DNA of 64,000 nucleotides from Juglans regia (GCF_001411555.2 NC_049901.1:43206302-43270301); one strand, 5' to 3'; shown: positions 11,914-25,409, counted from the first letter of the stretch. Numbers and translations: made by a program. Notes: generated by a model from the letters alone, not told the origin.

Positions 11914-13120
11914 TATAAAGTAAAAAAAAATTAAAAAAAAAAAATTAAGTAATAAAATCCAAGCAATTTAGGAATCAATTATAGGGAAGATATTGAAGTA
12001 GAGTCCAACTGATTATGCTCACTGCTATAATGGTTAACAGTCTGCACCAGTTCACAAGGACCACAACTGCGTCTCAAGCAAGGCTTGAAATTGACTGCAG
12101 CAAGCCAACAAGAGAATCAAGCACGTGGAAAGACATAATTAGGAAGAAAAACAATGGTTAACTGCAATCAATCGATCCAACATACACTAAAGCATATAGC
12201 AGCATATGGGTAAAAGAACTGAATTCTTCGCGAAAAAATATGATTACAAATGGAATTAGCATTCCATACTATAGGGTATACATTGTGTGGATTAAAATGT
12301 TGATATTTGGATATACAAGTGACATCATCAATATATAAAGCAACAACATAAACAAGATAAATCAGGGCTCACAAGGTGCTATCACATACATCTTGCCAGT
12401 ATCTCACAGATTGTCCAAACCACCAAGTTTCCACAGCCATCTAACATGCTTCTACATATTTAGCACCCTGCCTAAATATCCCAAGACCATGTATGATATG
12501 GTGGTATGGGCTGATAAAATGAAATCAATATAAATGTAACCAGATTTCAACCCTTCCTTTCACCCATTTTCAAGGCATGAAAATGGGATCTGAAGGAAAT
12601 AAACATGCCTCGAAAATGGGATCTGAAGGAGATAAACATATAAGCATCATATAGGTAGAACTTACCTGTTGCAAAGCAAACCAGCAAAAGAAGGGGATGA
12701 GGATATATATACTACAAAAATTTGTGATTTAGCTGCTGCTTACCACCGGATGACAGATTTAAGGAAGATAATCTGATGGATTTTACCTGTGAAAGCATGC
12801 TATTAAGCCAATTTTTTTTTCTATTCTGCACAATTATAGCTGATCCCAAGGATGAAGCAATAGGATCTGTCATTCTGTTTTTCTTTCACTTAAATTGTGC
12901 CAGATCTGTTCAATTCATTCCAGATTCCAATTCCAATACTAGACAGAATGATGCAGCTATTTTTTTTCCTTCCATATCTAATTTTATCTCTATTGCTTAA
13001 CAAACATACGATACTAATAAAAAATCAAGTCCTGGGTTCTCGAATTCTACTAAAGATAAACAAAAGCCACGAATTCATCATTGAAATCTCATACGTGCTT
13101 TGTTCAATGACCAGTTCATT
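11914..13120. other. upstream region of the JMJ16-like gene, no gene recognised
   Basis: This stretch probably holds a 5'-UTR intron and promoter of the minus-strand gene, because a splice acceptor abuts its start codon. A short direct repeat built on AAAATGGGATCTGAAGGA(A/G)AT occurs twice at about 12580-12645. I could not locate the first non-coding exon or a convincing TATA box. Confidence 0.4.
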
Positions 13121-13277
13121 CAATTGTCTACCTAACTTCTTTTTTTTTATATATAAGTAAGAAGAATTTATTAATCCACATAATTAGGCATGCCCCAGGT
13201 ACACAGGAAGTATACAAGAGATGAACCTAATTACAAGCTAAGCACTATGAAAAACAGCAATTGTCTAACTAACTTCT
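13121..13277 (-). mobile_element. truncated LINE 3' end with 20-bp target duplication
   Basis: CAATTGTCTACCTAACTTCT (13121-13140) and the same sequence with one change (13258-13277) flank a 117-bp insert. The insert starts with a T run and ATAAGTAAGAAG, so on the minus strand it ends ...CTTAT plus A tract, like other LINE 3' ends in this window. It has no coding capacity. Confidence 0.8.
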
Positions 13278-13395
13278 TATAACCCCACATTAAGTAACAT
13301 CTTAATTGTAACCACAATAACAATATAACATGTGTTGTGCATGCATTTATCCACATACCACAATGAAAACCAAGGTGCTGCTGATTTAAAAAGTT

Positions 13396-16300
13396 TCTCC
13401 CCGTTTGCTTCCTGGAACCTTTTTTTTCTTTATCAATGTTGCGTAGTTGAATTTTTCTGAAGTGGTGATGGTTATGATGGGTCGTTTTATAGAAGTAGTT
13501 ATTGAATCCAAGTGCTTTATTTTGGAAAAATGTGGAGGTGGTGGTTTGAGAGTCACTGAGCGAAGCTGGAAAACAGAGTATTCGGTGTTGCTGGGGAATT
13601 CTTCAATTCAGTGGCTTGGGAAGGTGTTAGAGGAGAGCCTAAGCAAGGGGAAAAATGAGGTATTCTCGGCAACACGAGATGGTTTTTGTAGTATTATTGC
13701 TCAACGATGTGCAAATAGGAGAGGGACATATCTGGAGATTTCAGAGTATAACCAGGGGGGAGGAGGAATGTTTTATGTATTCCAGAAGGTGAGAATGGAT
13801 GGGGTTGGAGGAAGATGCGGGAGGCGCTGTTAGAACAAGGGAAAGAGGACACTAAAGCCGGTGGTTTGCCTGGAGGAGGTTAACCGTGTGATGGAAGAGG
13901 GAGACCAAAGCACCATTAGCGGTCATATAAGGAGGTCCTCTCTTCGTCGCTACCGAAAACTGGGAAGGAGAAGGTGGGTGGTGCGAAGGTCTCTGACAGG
14001 GGCCAAGGGCTATGGCGTCGTGATGGTGTGTTGAGCCATACCCATGCCAAGGCCTCTGTGGTGTGTCAGGATACATGGGAGGTGCAACAGAAACTGCTGG
14101 AAATGCAGGGGCAATTGCGTGCCTTGCAGAGGGATATGGCTGCAATAGTAGTCTTTGTCGGTTCATTTAAGGAAAAGAAAGCAAAGGTTAAGGTAAAAGG
14201 CCATGAAATGGGAAGTGGGCCGAGTAAAGCCCATAAAGGGGCCCAACAGAAAAATAAAAAGGGAAAGGGCTGGAATGTTTGGCGTCGGTTGGGTGGGCTA
14301 ACCCGGCCCAATGAACAGGACCCGTCTGGTGGGGCTGGGCCGTCTCAACCCAGGGCCCAAAGCTGTGGGTCAGGATCTGGGGAAGCCCAACCCAAGATCC
14401 TTAAGACCCGAGCCCAAGGCTGTCGAGAACCCATGCCCTAGCCCGATTCTCTCCACCAAGCTTCACAGCCTCGGATTCGTGCCAGACAGCTTTCCGACGG
14501 CAAGGGGTCAAGCGGCGAGGACACAGACTTTGCCGACGGAGTCAGTGGGGGTCGCCAGTGAGGTTTCGCCTGAGTTCTGCGCGCAACAGGCTCTGGTAGG
14601 CTTCCAATCTGGGGTTTCTTCGTCAATGGAGATCCAGACTTCGCCGACGAGTGGTGGTGGGGTGTTTTTGGCCCCGACAACAGTGTCTGTGAAACCTGTT
14701 GAGGAGTTCGAGTTGGCTGAGGTTGAGGATGACTCGGATGATTTTATGCATTCCGTGGAAGACGAACTATTCATCCCTGAGGCTTGCGGGTTGGAGGAGC
14801 TTTCGGTGGGGAGTGAGTTTCAGAAGTTCCAAAACAACAAGATAGGGAATCCTATCCCATTAAACTACTATTTCCCAGATCAAGTCTCAAATTGGGTTAT
14901 ACATAAAGCAAAAGAAATTCAACATATTGTGGGAATTGAGTGTGATGGGTATGAGGAGCAGTTTATAGCCTTGTTAACTGCTATGGAAGCTGAACATCAC
15001 CAAAAAAAGAGGGGGGGACTCAAAGAAAAGTTGGGAATTGAAAAGATTGATGTGGTCGATGAACTCGGAAGGTAGTTCCAGCAAGAATAAGGCAAAAGGG
15101 AAGGGGCTGAATGTTCTCCAATGAAACCCAAGATTGTATCTTGGAATGTCCAAGGTCTAAACGAGGTAGATAAGCGTCTTCGGATTCGACGTCTACTCCG
15201 TGAGTGGAAAGCTGATATTGTATGTTTATAGGAGACGAAGCTGAAGATGATCAGTAGGAGGACTATTCGGAGTTTATGGAGCAATATTAATGTAGACTGG
15301 GTAATAGGGAGATATATGGTAGCATGTTCTTTTAAGTGTGTGTCAGATGATTTCTTGTGGGCATTTGCAGGTGTGTATGGGCCTAACCTAGACGTCGACA
15401 GAAGATTATTGTGGGATGAGCTTGCAGGGGTACAGAGTTGGTGGGAGCTCCCTTGGTGTATTGGGGGGGATTTCAATGTGGTTCGCTTCCAGAGTGAAAT
15501 TTTTGGAAGCAGAAGATTGAGGCCTGCAAGTTTGGAGTTTTCAGAGTGTATCTTTGATTTGAACTTGATAGACCTTCCTCTAACAGGGGGTCCAGCCACA
15601 TGGTCAAATAATCAGACTTGGTCCCGCTTGGATCATTTTTTACTTTCACCTGAGTTTGAAAGCCATTTTCCGGATGTATGGCAAAAGCGTTTGCTACGTA
15701 TAGCCTCGGATCATTGGCCTATTTTGCTGGATTGTGGAGGTATTCGTAACGGTAGAAGGTATTTTACGTTTGAAAACATGTGGTTGAAGTCAGAAGGTTT
15801 TGTGGAAAGGGTTAAATAATGGTGGACTTCGTATCATTTTGAAGGTACACCCAGTTTCATTTTTGCAAATAAACTGAAAGCCTTAAAAAGATACTTAAGG
15901 GAGTGGAATAAACAGTCTTTTGATAATGTGGAGGAAAACCAAAATACCAAGTGGATGGAAATTCAGGATTTAGAAAGACTGCAAGAAGGGAGGCCACTTA
16001 ATGAGGAGGAGCAAGCACAAAAAACTTTGTTGGTTGCAGATCTTGAGAGCCCTTTGGTTGAAGGAAGGGGATCGGAGTACAAAGTTCTTCCATAGAATAG
16101 CAAACTCTCATAGAAGAAATAACAACATCAAAGTGCTGAGAATTGAGGGGGCCGGGTGTAGAGAAGAAGAAGTTATTCAAGACCATGCGGTCGTTTTCTT
16201 TGAAAAGCTTCTCACTGAGCAGGTGGGTTGGAGGCCTACTTTAGATGGATTGGCTTTTGACACCATTGAACCAGGGGATGTTACCAGGATGGAAATGGCT

Positions 16301-18714
16301 TTTGACAAGGAATAGGTTTTTGATGTAGTAAGAAAGATGGCAAAAGATGCGGCTCCCGGACCAGATGGTTTCTCTATGGGTTTCTTCCAAGAATGCTAGG
16401 AAGTGATTAAAGAGGATCTTTTGAAAGTATTTCAAGAGTTCTTCTTGGTAGGAAAATTTGAGAAAAGTCTCAACACTACTTTTCTTGCATTGATCCCTAA
16501 AAGGTAGGGGCCATCGAGATCACAGATTTTCAGCCCATTAGTTTAGTGAATGGTGCTTATAAGATCATTGCAAAAGTGTTTGCCAATCGATTAAGTGGGG
16601 TATTGGGGAAGATTGTTTCTAAACCGCCGCAGAATGCTTTTGTTAAGGGGAGACAGATCCTTGATGCGGCTCTAATAGCCAATGAATGCTTCAACAGTAG
16701 ATTGAAGGCTTGCAATTCAGGGATTATGTGTAAGCTAGATATGAAAAAAGCGTATGATTACGTTAATTGAGATTTCCTTCTTTATTTACTGGGTAGGTGT
16801 GTGTTTGGAGAGAGGTGGAGGTCTTGAATTAGATGGTGTATATCTACAGTACGGTTCTCGGTGTTGATCAATGGCAGTCCAGCAGGTTTCTTCCCAAGCT
16901 CTTGTGATTTGAGACAAAGGGATCCATTATCTCTTTTACTTTTTGTTATTGTCAAGGAGGCACTAAGCAGGATGATTTCAGCTTTAGTGACTAATGCTTT
17001 TGTCAGTGGTTTCCAGATTGGATTGCTAAGTAGGGGTAATACAACTATTTCTCATTTACTGTTTGCAGATGACACGCTCATCATGTGCGAGGCTGATCAA
17101 GCCCAGTTGAGGGCTGTGAAGGCGTTGCTGCTGTGTTTTGAAGCAGTGTCTAGTTTAAAACTAAATTATGATAAATCCGAGTTGGTACCAATTAGAGAAG
17201 GTTAGGATATAAGGGAGTTGGCTGGCATACTGGGTTGTAAGATAGCATCTCTTCTTATGACTTATCTGGGATTGCTGCTAGGTATAGCATCGAGGGCACG
17301 CTCGAATTGGGACACAGTGATTGAAAAAGTAGAGAGGAGATTAGCAGGGTGGAAGAGAATGTATTTGTCGAAAGGGGGCCGGACTACATCAATCAAAAGT
17401 ACACTTTCCAACCTACCCACCTACTTTCTATCATTATTCCCTCTACCGGCAAGTGTGGCAGGTCAACTTGAGAAGTTACAGAGAGATTTTATGTGGAGGG
17501 GCTTAGGAGATGAGTTTAAATTCCATTTAGTCAAGTGAGAGTTGGTATGCCGTCCTATCTCCAATGGTGGTTTGGGTGTTAGAAATTTGAGGTTGTTTAA
17601 CCAGGCATTACTTGGCAAATGGTTGTGGCCATATACCAAGGAACCAGAAGCCTTATGGAAGACTGTATCAAGAACAAATATGGTGATTTAGGGGAGGGGT
17701 GGTGTACTAGAGAAGTTAGAGGAGCATCTGGAATGGGGCTATGGAAACATATCAGAAGAGGATGGGAGGTCTTTCATCGTTACACTAGATTACAATTGGG
17801 GACAGGTTCCAAGATCAGATTTTGGAAGGATGCTTGGTGTAGTAACAGTGTTCTACAAGATCTGTTTCCTTCTTTTTTCTTGATTGCAAGCGCAAAAGAT
17901 GCCACAGTGGCGGAGGTTATAGAAGTCTCAGGTAGAAACAGTCATTGGAACATCAATTTCAACTATGCGGCACATGATTGGGAGATGAAGAGTTTTGTAG
18001 ATTTTTATAGTCTCTTGTACTCTGTTCATCCAAATATCCAGCATGAAGATGAGTTGTGGTGGAGTCCTGCAGGGAAAGGGGTGTTCTCTGTTCGCTCCTT
18101 CTATAAGGTCCTCACACTAGTTCCAGTGATACAATTTCCCTGGAGAAGGCTTTGGCGTCACAAGACTCCTCCCAAAGCCTCTTTCTTTGTGTGGGCAGCG
18201 TCTTTGGGCAAGATTCTCACAACAGATAATCTAAGAAATAGGAGGATAATCATTGCAGATTGGTGTTGTATGTGTAAAAACAGGGGTGAGTCGGTGAACC
18301 ATTTACTTTTACACTGTGAGATAGCCAGGACTCTTTGGGTCGAGGTGTTTAAAAGAATGGATTTAGCATGGGTTATGCCGAAAACCGTTTTGGATGTATT
18401 GGCTTGTTGGATCTCAATTCGAGGGGAGAGACAGATCAAAGCAGTTTGGAAGATGATCTCTATCTGTATTATGTGGTGCTTATGGCAGGAGCGCAATGAG
18501 AGGACTTTTGAAGACAAAGAGAGATCTTTAGAGGAGCTAAAACTGTTATTTTTTAGGACTTTTTGTACTTGGGCCATTGCTATAGACTTTAATAGCATGG
18601 ATCTTCATGATTTCTTAGTTTCTAATGCTCCTTCATAATCAGGGCATTTTTCTTTGTAATGTGACACTTGGTGATTTAATAAATTCTGTTTTACTTATCA
18701 AAAAAAAAAAAAAA
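13396..18714 (+). mobile_element. near full-length L1-type LINE, inactivated
   Basis: A non-LTR retrotransposon read on the plus strand. In order: an ORF1-like part (13447-13833); a low-complexity Gly/Pro-rich linker (about 13974-15075); an AP-type endonuclease (15121-15819) with VSWNVQGLNE, GVYGP, GGDFNVV and SDHWPI; a reverse transcriptase (about 16300-17200) with LLFADDTLI; and a zinc-binding RVT tail (about 18060-18400) with WRRLWRHKTPPKASFFVW. It closes with TTACTTATC and an A tract at 18700-18714. Numerous stops and frameshifts break it, including TAG at 15229-15231 just before the ETK motif. The conserved QGDPLS box reads RQRDPLS. The 5' end is approximate; AAAAAGTTTC at both ends may be the target duplication. 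It lies upstream of the JMJ16-like gene, in opposite orientation. Confidence 0.88.
15121..18638 (+). pseudogene. LINE ORF2 relic (endonuclease-reverse transcriptase-zf-RVT)
   Basis: Reading of the ORF2 product is scattered over at least two frames with stops near 15229, 15817, 16396, 16507, 16768 and 17203. The longest uninterrupted piece is 17619-18638, covering the region from after the polymerase domain to the C terminus, which ends DFLVSNAPS. The FADD box shows the polymerase core was present, but the copy cannot encode a complete enzyme. Some sister copy must have supplied the machinery for the short LINE tails found elsewhere in the window; this is inference. Confidence 0.85.
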
Positions 18715-20040
18715 GTTTCCTCGTCAACAAAAATGGAGCATGTAAGAATTGCCTTATATTTAACTATGAAATCCTCGACATAAAGCTTTATGCCACCTTA
18801 ATGAAGAACAACTGAACTAACCAGAATGTATTATCCCTCCTATTATCTTTCTATACGTAAAATATAATCCTCAAATAGTAAACACCAATTCATAAAAAAC
18901 AAAGATGTTGATAGATTTCATTTCACCAACTTGGCAAATAAGTCAACAATGATGATCGTAAAATCATATAGATAAAAATAAGCTGGACCACCATTTAACC
19001 GAAGTTTATACTGAAGCTGCTGTTCTACAAAAATTCCCACACAACCAACACTGAACTATAGATGTGACTCACAAATTATCACGGGAACCATTAAAGTGGG
19101 TCTACTCAAACCTAATATATCCCAATTTGATTGGAAAGAATAACACTTTTCAGTTTAAACTCATAATCAGCGTGCAGCTCACACAACATAACTGTATCAG
19201 TACTAACCGCAGAGAACAAAGAGGAATTTCATATGCATCGAATTCACAATAGTCAGAAAAACAAACCCAAAATATAATTCCCGAAAATAGAAGGGCTGGC
19301 GAAGTCTTGAATGAAAAGCCTCACAGGGCAACGCCTACACCACCAAAATGTTGAAGAAGAAAATGACCAATTAAAGTAAATCAAAATGAAAAACAAAAGG
19401 TAAAAAAAAAACGAAAGGGGGCGAATATTGGGGTATCTTTACCCGAAGCCACCGTAAAAAGTCCTCTACTGTTTCTGACCATAGTTGCTACTAAAAACAT
19501 GCATGGTGCTCTAATGGGGCTTTCCTCTTCTTCAGTTTCCAGCCGTCTGTTGGGAAAAAAAAATATAAACTGCTTTACTAATCTGCCTCTCGAAAGTCGA
19601 AGGTTTAGGTGGCAGAGGTAATTTGCAGAATGAAACTTCGTAATAGAAAATCATATGACCTCCTTTTTCATTCCTGTCTTTTTTTCACTTTTGCACCCTC
19701 GAAATTAGTAAATTGCCAGGACAAAAGAGCAATCTACGGTATAAAATATCTATAATTTTATCTTCGATTAGCATCTAAAATCATGTTAGACGCTCAAATT
19801 TAAAGTAACACTTTAAAAATTAAAAATAATTTAAGACGTAAATTGAGATTTTCAATAATTCAAGAAAGAACGTATAAAATAGAGTATGGGAATCAATGCA
19901 TACCATGAAGATCGTTTTAATATCTAACCATTTAAGCGGTGCTTTAATTGGTTGCATATGCAGCAGGTCTTCATCTAGAGAATTGTAGGAGTTTTTACAC
20001 ACAAGAGGGTGGAAAAATGGTCTCAACGGGTATGCCGGTG
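18715..20040. other. intergenic DNA, no gene recognised
   Basis: AT-rich sequence without a convincing ORF, RNA gene or repeat. A segment around 19430-19620 is richer in G+C and could be a non-coding exon or promoter piece, but no splice or coding signal decides it. Confidence 0.4.
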
Positions 20041-20049
20041 CCCCATCGG

Positions 20050-20290
20050 CTAGGGTTGATAGTTCGGACGTTCGCGTCATGTCAAGTTATAGATATTAGA
20101 TTATATAGATTAATTCAAACTCGACCCACTAAGTTAAACGGACCAATCTTTTAAACCTTAACACAACTATTTAAATAACAAATCGTATCGTGTCAGCCGT
20201 TTATAATTAATTAAAAATGGTTCAATTCATTACGACCCACTTCAACCTCATTTCATATAAATGAATTGAATTAATCCACATAACCAATTT
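20050..20290. repeat. degenerate repeat, hAT-MITE-like
   Basis: Phrases such as TCGTATCGTGTCAGCCG, ACGACCCACTTCAACC and CATTTCATATAAATGAATTGAA resemble the widespread plant short hAT elements built around CGTGTCA and GACCCATTT. A clearer relative lies at 26770-26966. No ends could be set. Confidence 0.35.
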
Positions 20291-20325
20291 GACCTGATTA
20301 AATCATTTCACATAAAAATTAAATT

Positions 20326-20620
20326 TTTTTTTTTTAGAAAAAAACATATTGCATTCATTAATAACAGACATTACAAACTGGACTTGAAACATACATTACA
20401 AGCCAATTACAACATTAATAGCTCCTTAGTACACACCCATGACTGACATGGTCTAGTCCAAGCTGCAAATCTAAAGTTTGAGAGACAGCACAACTCTGCC
20501 CAAGACAGAGTTAATCAACCTCATACTCCGTCTAAGACGGAGTAGAGTTAACCAAACCCCACACTTCGTTTAAGACGGAGTTGAGGACACACTCTACTGA
20601 AGAAAGTCCAAGAGACTATG
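20326..20620 (-). mobile_element. LINE 3'-UTR-like segment with three hairpins
   Basis: On the minus strand this segment ends in TTATTAATGAATGCAATATG followed by an A tract (T run at about 20326-20338), typical of a retroposed 3' end. Just inside it three short inverted repeats follow each other: AACTCTG/CAGAGTT (20492-20512), ACTCCGTC/GACGGAGT (20525-20543) and a degenerate copy at 20563-20581. The sequence continues to about 21240 with a G+C-rich part that I could not classify. No target duplication was found. Confidence 0.5.
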
Positions 20621-21282
20621 TGTTTTTTTATTTTTATTTTTCTAAAAATAAAAGATATTATAGAAATTAGAAAAACATGGAAAAATAACAGATTATATCT
20701 TGAAAAGGTATAAATCCATATTTTCAACCTTAGAGGAAAAAAATAATACAAACAGCGACTATGATGGAGCGTGAGAGCCACACGCCACCCTAGAGGTATG
20801 GCGGACGGTCAGGTCTGAAGTAGCCGGTGGTCCTGGACCCAGAAAGATCGTGTGTGGCGGTAGACGGGCACACTGAGTGGTGACGCATGGAATACACGCG
20901 CTCTCTTTGGGCCGTGCATGTGGCTTACGCTCCGCTCCATTTAGGAAAATTCTTCGCCCGTCTAAAGGATTGGCACCTTGGGAAATCTACAGTGGGGTAC
21001 GTGGTGGTTGCCAGATGCCGGAGAGCAGCAGATCGGCCTTCCTCCATACTTAGCCCTGGAAAATACCAAAAAATGAAAAAGAAAATGAGAAAGCTAAATA
21101 TAAGAGGAATGAGAGATGAGGGAGGAGAAGAGAGAGAGGAGTTTCTCCCCCTGCTCCATTTTCTGATCTGTGGGGTTTCTAGAGAGAATGAGGAGTCTCT
21201 CTCTAAGAAACTAGGGCCGGCTCTAAAATATATATTTATTAGTAACCACAATATCTTAGAAAAATAATAATGGGCGGTTTGG

Positions 21283-21355
21283 ATAGTGAATTGAGATGAG
21301 ATACGATGAATGGAGATGAAAGTTAAAAATTGAATAAAATATTATTATTGTTAAC
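21283..21355 (+). mobile_element. left half of a MITE split by a later insertion
   Basis: GGTTTGGATAGTGAATTGAGATGAGAT opens the same MITE family as at 6855-7050 (motif GAGATGAGAT). It runs as far as AAAATATTATTATTG and is then interrupted. The other half resumes at 26195-26347 with AATATTATTATTGTTTTGAG, GAGATGAGC and TATCCAAACC. Confidence 0.75.
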
Positions 21356-22108
21356 GTCATGTTTTGTATGCCAGGACAAGGTTCCAGCAACTTAGGTCAC
21401 GATCTTCACCTGCAAACACAAAGACTAAGGTGGGCTGGGGGTGGTTCGGGGAACCTCCAAAGCTTAAGTCAATCCCTTGTGTAGGGAGTAGTAGTTCATT
21501 AATAATTGAGTTTCAGAAAGAGTTCTTTGTACTTGAAATGTAGCTTTTATATAGGGTTTCAAGGGGGACATTTTGTGCTCAGTGCCAGGGGTTCACTGTC
21601 TCGCCCGTAGCTGCTTTAATATGGGTATTTAATGCGACGTGGTCTTCTGAACTAGGGCTTTCAATGCGGCACGGCTTCTGAAGTAGGGCTTTAAATGCGG
21701 CATGGCTTCCAGGGCATGTTTCAGCGGTGAGTGAGTGGCGCAGTCATTTCTAGTCCCCTTCATCGGAGAATGGAGGGTTGCATGCGTCCTCCGTTCACTT
21801 ACCAATGTGGGCCCTTTAATGTTAGGTGTCATAGGGCACGTCAGAGTTGGCGCATCCCATATGTTCCCATTATTCTAGTTTCCTGCGCAATGCCCTCTTC
21901 TTCACTTAAGAAAACTAGAGGACTGGCCCTTTTGGAGATTCAGAGGCCGTTTGAAGGTAAGGCATGGGTTGAAACGGGTTTCATAGTCCTACTCAAGCTC
22001 AACCAACATTGATCGGGTGGGGAATAACCCTCCTAGTTATCCCGCCAATTCTCACTGAACATGTTTAGTGAGAATTTCTTCGTCTTTAGGTCCTTTTGGT
22101 GACACACC
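21356..22108 (+). repeat. left terminal inverted repeat
   Basis: Mate of 25410-26194. Differences are mostly transitions and small indels, so the two arms have aged for some time since insertion. The inner border is set by GGTGACACA on the left and GTGTGCCACC on the right. Confidence 0.75.
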
Positions 22109-22438
22109 TATAACAAATTGACTTGCTTTTGATTACGCCCGTATGGCTCTCTTTGTGTGGGCTAAACGACTAACAGTTCCTCTCCCACGTTGCTTCGTGT
22201 AGTGTGTATCCCGGATTCTGCACCAGTCCATCTTCCTTATTGCAATGTGTGTCTCGTTTGTTACCTAGGTCAGTCCAACCAATGCGGGTGGCTATTTAAA
22301 GCCCCTCCCTTTCCTATTTATGATTTGCTTGCCTTTACTCTCTTTTGGTGCCTTAGAAACTGTCATCTTGCTCCCTTGCTTCTCCACTCCATTTTCTCCT
22401 TCTTTTGTGTCTCTAACCAGTCTAGTTCTCTTGCTCTA

Positions 22439-25254
22439 ATGGCTGCTAAGATTGCCTCTCGCACCGCCGCCCTAGGCATGAGCTTTGGTTGTCCCATCGA
22501 ATCCCTCCAAAACCTTGGGGGAACCAACTCGTCACAAGCTCGCAATGCCTTTCTACTTTTCGAGAGCTCCAACTGGAGGTTAGAGGTTACTCCTGCGATC
22601 TTGCAATCGTTGAGGGTGACCTATAGACTCCTAGACTCCGTCGTCTTAGAGGCTCCTAGGGCCTGCAAGGGGGCCGTGGATTTTGAAGGTTATGCCTCAA
22701 AAGTGGCGTTGTATCCCAGTATGTTTACCAGTAGGTTGCAGCTCCTTTTTTGTAACACCCAAGCCCAGGCCTGCTGAGGAGCCCAACCTAGCTGTAAAAT
22801 GGCATCGTTTTGATGAGTGAATTTATTGCTATTTTCTCTTCCCCCGACGGTTTCTCAATTTTTCTCCTCCCCATATTTTTCTCCTCCTCGTCAGTTTTAT
22901 TCTCACCATTTCTCCCATGTTGCTCACTTGGAAATCACCCAACGTAGCTCGTTGTTTAACCCCCCCCCCTCTCTCTCTCTCTCATCTTGCTATAAAAAAC
23001 CTAGAAAACACCAATAGCTCGAGACATCACAAAGTGATGCTCACCTCAAAAAAATCATCCAAACACACTGCAACAAAACACAATTATATTGTTTCCCTCC
23101 ACGTCTAGAAAGCAACCATGCAAGCCATCTCAACGTGCACTCAAGATGAGAGCCATCTTCCACGCCAATAGCTTATCCTCCACCGCATACCACCCAACTG
23201 ACAGCCAACCCAGTCGCACCTTCTCCTTGACTTTACACCACGATAAGCCTAGACTTAACCACCACCTCCACATCGTCTGAAACCCAATCCCACTACCCAG
23301 CCCACGCGAAACCAACAACCACCTGCATAAAGAACCGAACGCACCTATGTTTTTGCTCCTCAAAACAGAGGACGACCAAAGGAATCAAGACCCCACATCC
23401 CTCAATTTTTTGCCCTCGTTCCTCTCCGGAAACAGTCACATGATAATGCCGGTAAGCACATTTTTTTCCTCTCCCTCTATTCCGTTGAGTTCCCTGGCTT
23501 ACAAGCACCGAAACCCTTTGGTTTTCTCTTAGAAATTCCACTGCTTTCTGCACCCCACTTTGCTTTTAGCCGCTGGTTACACACAACCACGTCGGAGACT
23601 ACGTGGCATAGGCTTCTCCACTAATGAACCACTCTAACTCCGCTTGAGCCTCAACCGCTTCTACCTCTCGGGCCTTGGCAATATCTCTCCCGATGTGAGC
23701 TCTCTCTCGATTTCTCTCAAATAATTTTTGTTATCTCTCTCTCTGCACCATACCTATACTTGCGCCTAATTTTTAATTCTTGTTCTGGAACTCTGCAAAG
23801 GTTTTCCTCTAAAACCTTTTAGACATGCTAACACGTGGTTGGGACCACAATAGAGCATGATTACTTCCGTATAGATCATAGTAGGCTGCCCTTGAAAATG
23901 TTTTTTGTAATTCATAACGCATGACAAGATGTGAAACCTTTGAGTTAAATTACTTTACGGCCCTTTATCTTTTCCTTCAGTGAATATGTTACTCTTTTTT
24001 TTCCAATTGAGACTAGGTGTCCTTTTCACTGTGAAATTTCAACAAACATTGTGGGATTTTATTCAAAGGTATGCTACCCAATATATTGTTGGTTGTTGTC
24101 CATTGCGCAATGAAATGCGTACATCAATTCTAAGAACGGTGAAATTAGATAGATTTTGTGTTTACATAGCTTTTTAACATGTTAGTTAATACTTTCTGGT
24201 TTAGGTGGTGATACTACTATAGTTCAAATTCAAAGCGTAAATAATACACCACAAAATTGAGGTAAGCGGGGTTCCTATACTAAACTTTAAAATTTATGTG
24301 TAATTGAGAATTGAGAGTTTATATCTATATATATGGTGAATATGATTTTAAGTGACAAGAAGTAACTCTTCGATCCATCCAGGACTAGGGCGATACACTT
24401 TTTGTTTGCCGGTACGTAAGGTACTGGACTTCCTTCATATGGTCCCTGCGCAACTTCACCCTAACACATAGAGGATCTTGGTGTGTTGTTGCATCATCTG
24501 GTGTAGGGCTCTAGAGGAGCTCAACCATGATCATCCAAATCTCATTGCCCGAGAGTTCCTCTTGACCCACAACGTTTTGAATCACAAAGGGAATACTTGC
24601 AGCTTTCGCTCGCATCCACGGCAGGCAGTGGCTCATTTGTAGCCATGGTACAACCGAGTCAAAGACTGGAGTCAGCGGTTCTTTTTTCTATCTGGCAAGG
24701 GCGGGAGTTTTTGACAGGGCAGACTATCCGGCGAAAGTATATAGTGTGGGCCATATGGGGGTTTTCCCTGATGACAAAGATGTGAGACCGAAGGTGACCA
24801 TAGAGGAGGCGAACCAGTTGGAGACCGTCCGAGCCTGGGTTAAAGCGCATTCAGACGATGTCCTCTTTGAGGCTTTGCTAGATGAAGCTAGCATAAGGCG
24901 ATACTTGGCCCCCTTGGCGCATACCCGCTTTGACGATCACACCATCCCTATGTGATCCGATGCGCGCCAGGACCGCAAGCAACCCCTGAGCCCGCCACTG
25001 GAAGGGAAAGGGAAGAAACCTCAGTCTAAGGAGCCCAAGGATAGTAGCTCCGACTCTACTCCACCGCCCCCTCCTGGGCAGCCCTTCGTTCGCATTGTCA
25101 TCAGTCATCCTAAGCATTTTGCGCCTGTTGAGAAGACTGCTGCCTCCATTCCATTGTCTTTCATTTCCAAGATTGCGCCGCTTCCCACCCTGCCGAGCAA
25201 GACGGGTACTATTGAAGCGTCTTGGGGGGTCTATGCTGGCCCCAAGATTCCTTA
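22439..25254 (+). pseudogene. 'gypsy-type' transposon domain protein, interrupted by a solo LTR
   Basis: From ATG at 22439 (MAAKIASR) the frame runs to LQLLFC at about 22753, is broken by a 1.65-kb insertion, and resumes near 24403 with LPVRKVLDFLHMVPAQLHP and NTWRILVCCCIIW. After a frameshift near 24710 it continues with DEASIRRYLAPLAHTR and a Pro/Ser-rich tail. The motif order (ALYPSMF..., PAQLHPN.W, EASIRR.L) is that of the plant domain listed as 'putative gypsy type transposon'. Stops and frameshifts make it non-functional. Confidence 0.65.
22751..24397 (+). mobile_element. solo LTR
   Basis: TGTAACACCC at 22751 and GGGCGATACA ending at 24397 form the imperfect inverted tips usual for plant LTRs. 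TTTTT (22746-22750) and CTTTT (24398-24402) are a near-identical 5-bp duplication. Removing 22751-24397 plus one duplication copy restores the reading frame of the host ORF, which supports the borders. No gag-pol domain lies inside. Confidence 0.7.
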
Positions 25255-25409
25255 GATTGCGATCCCCCCTCTGGTTTATCCAGTTACGTATTTTTTCGTC
25301 CCGCCGAGCAATGTGATATAAATTGTGACCCTTACACAGGCTGAAGAGATAATCTCGATGCATTTCTACTAGGCACTTTTAAAACCCGCCCCCAGGTCTG
25401 CGTTGTCAG

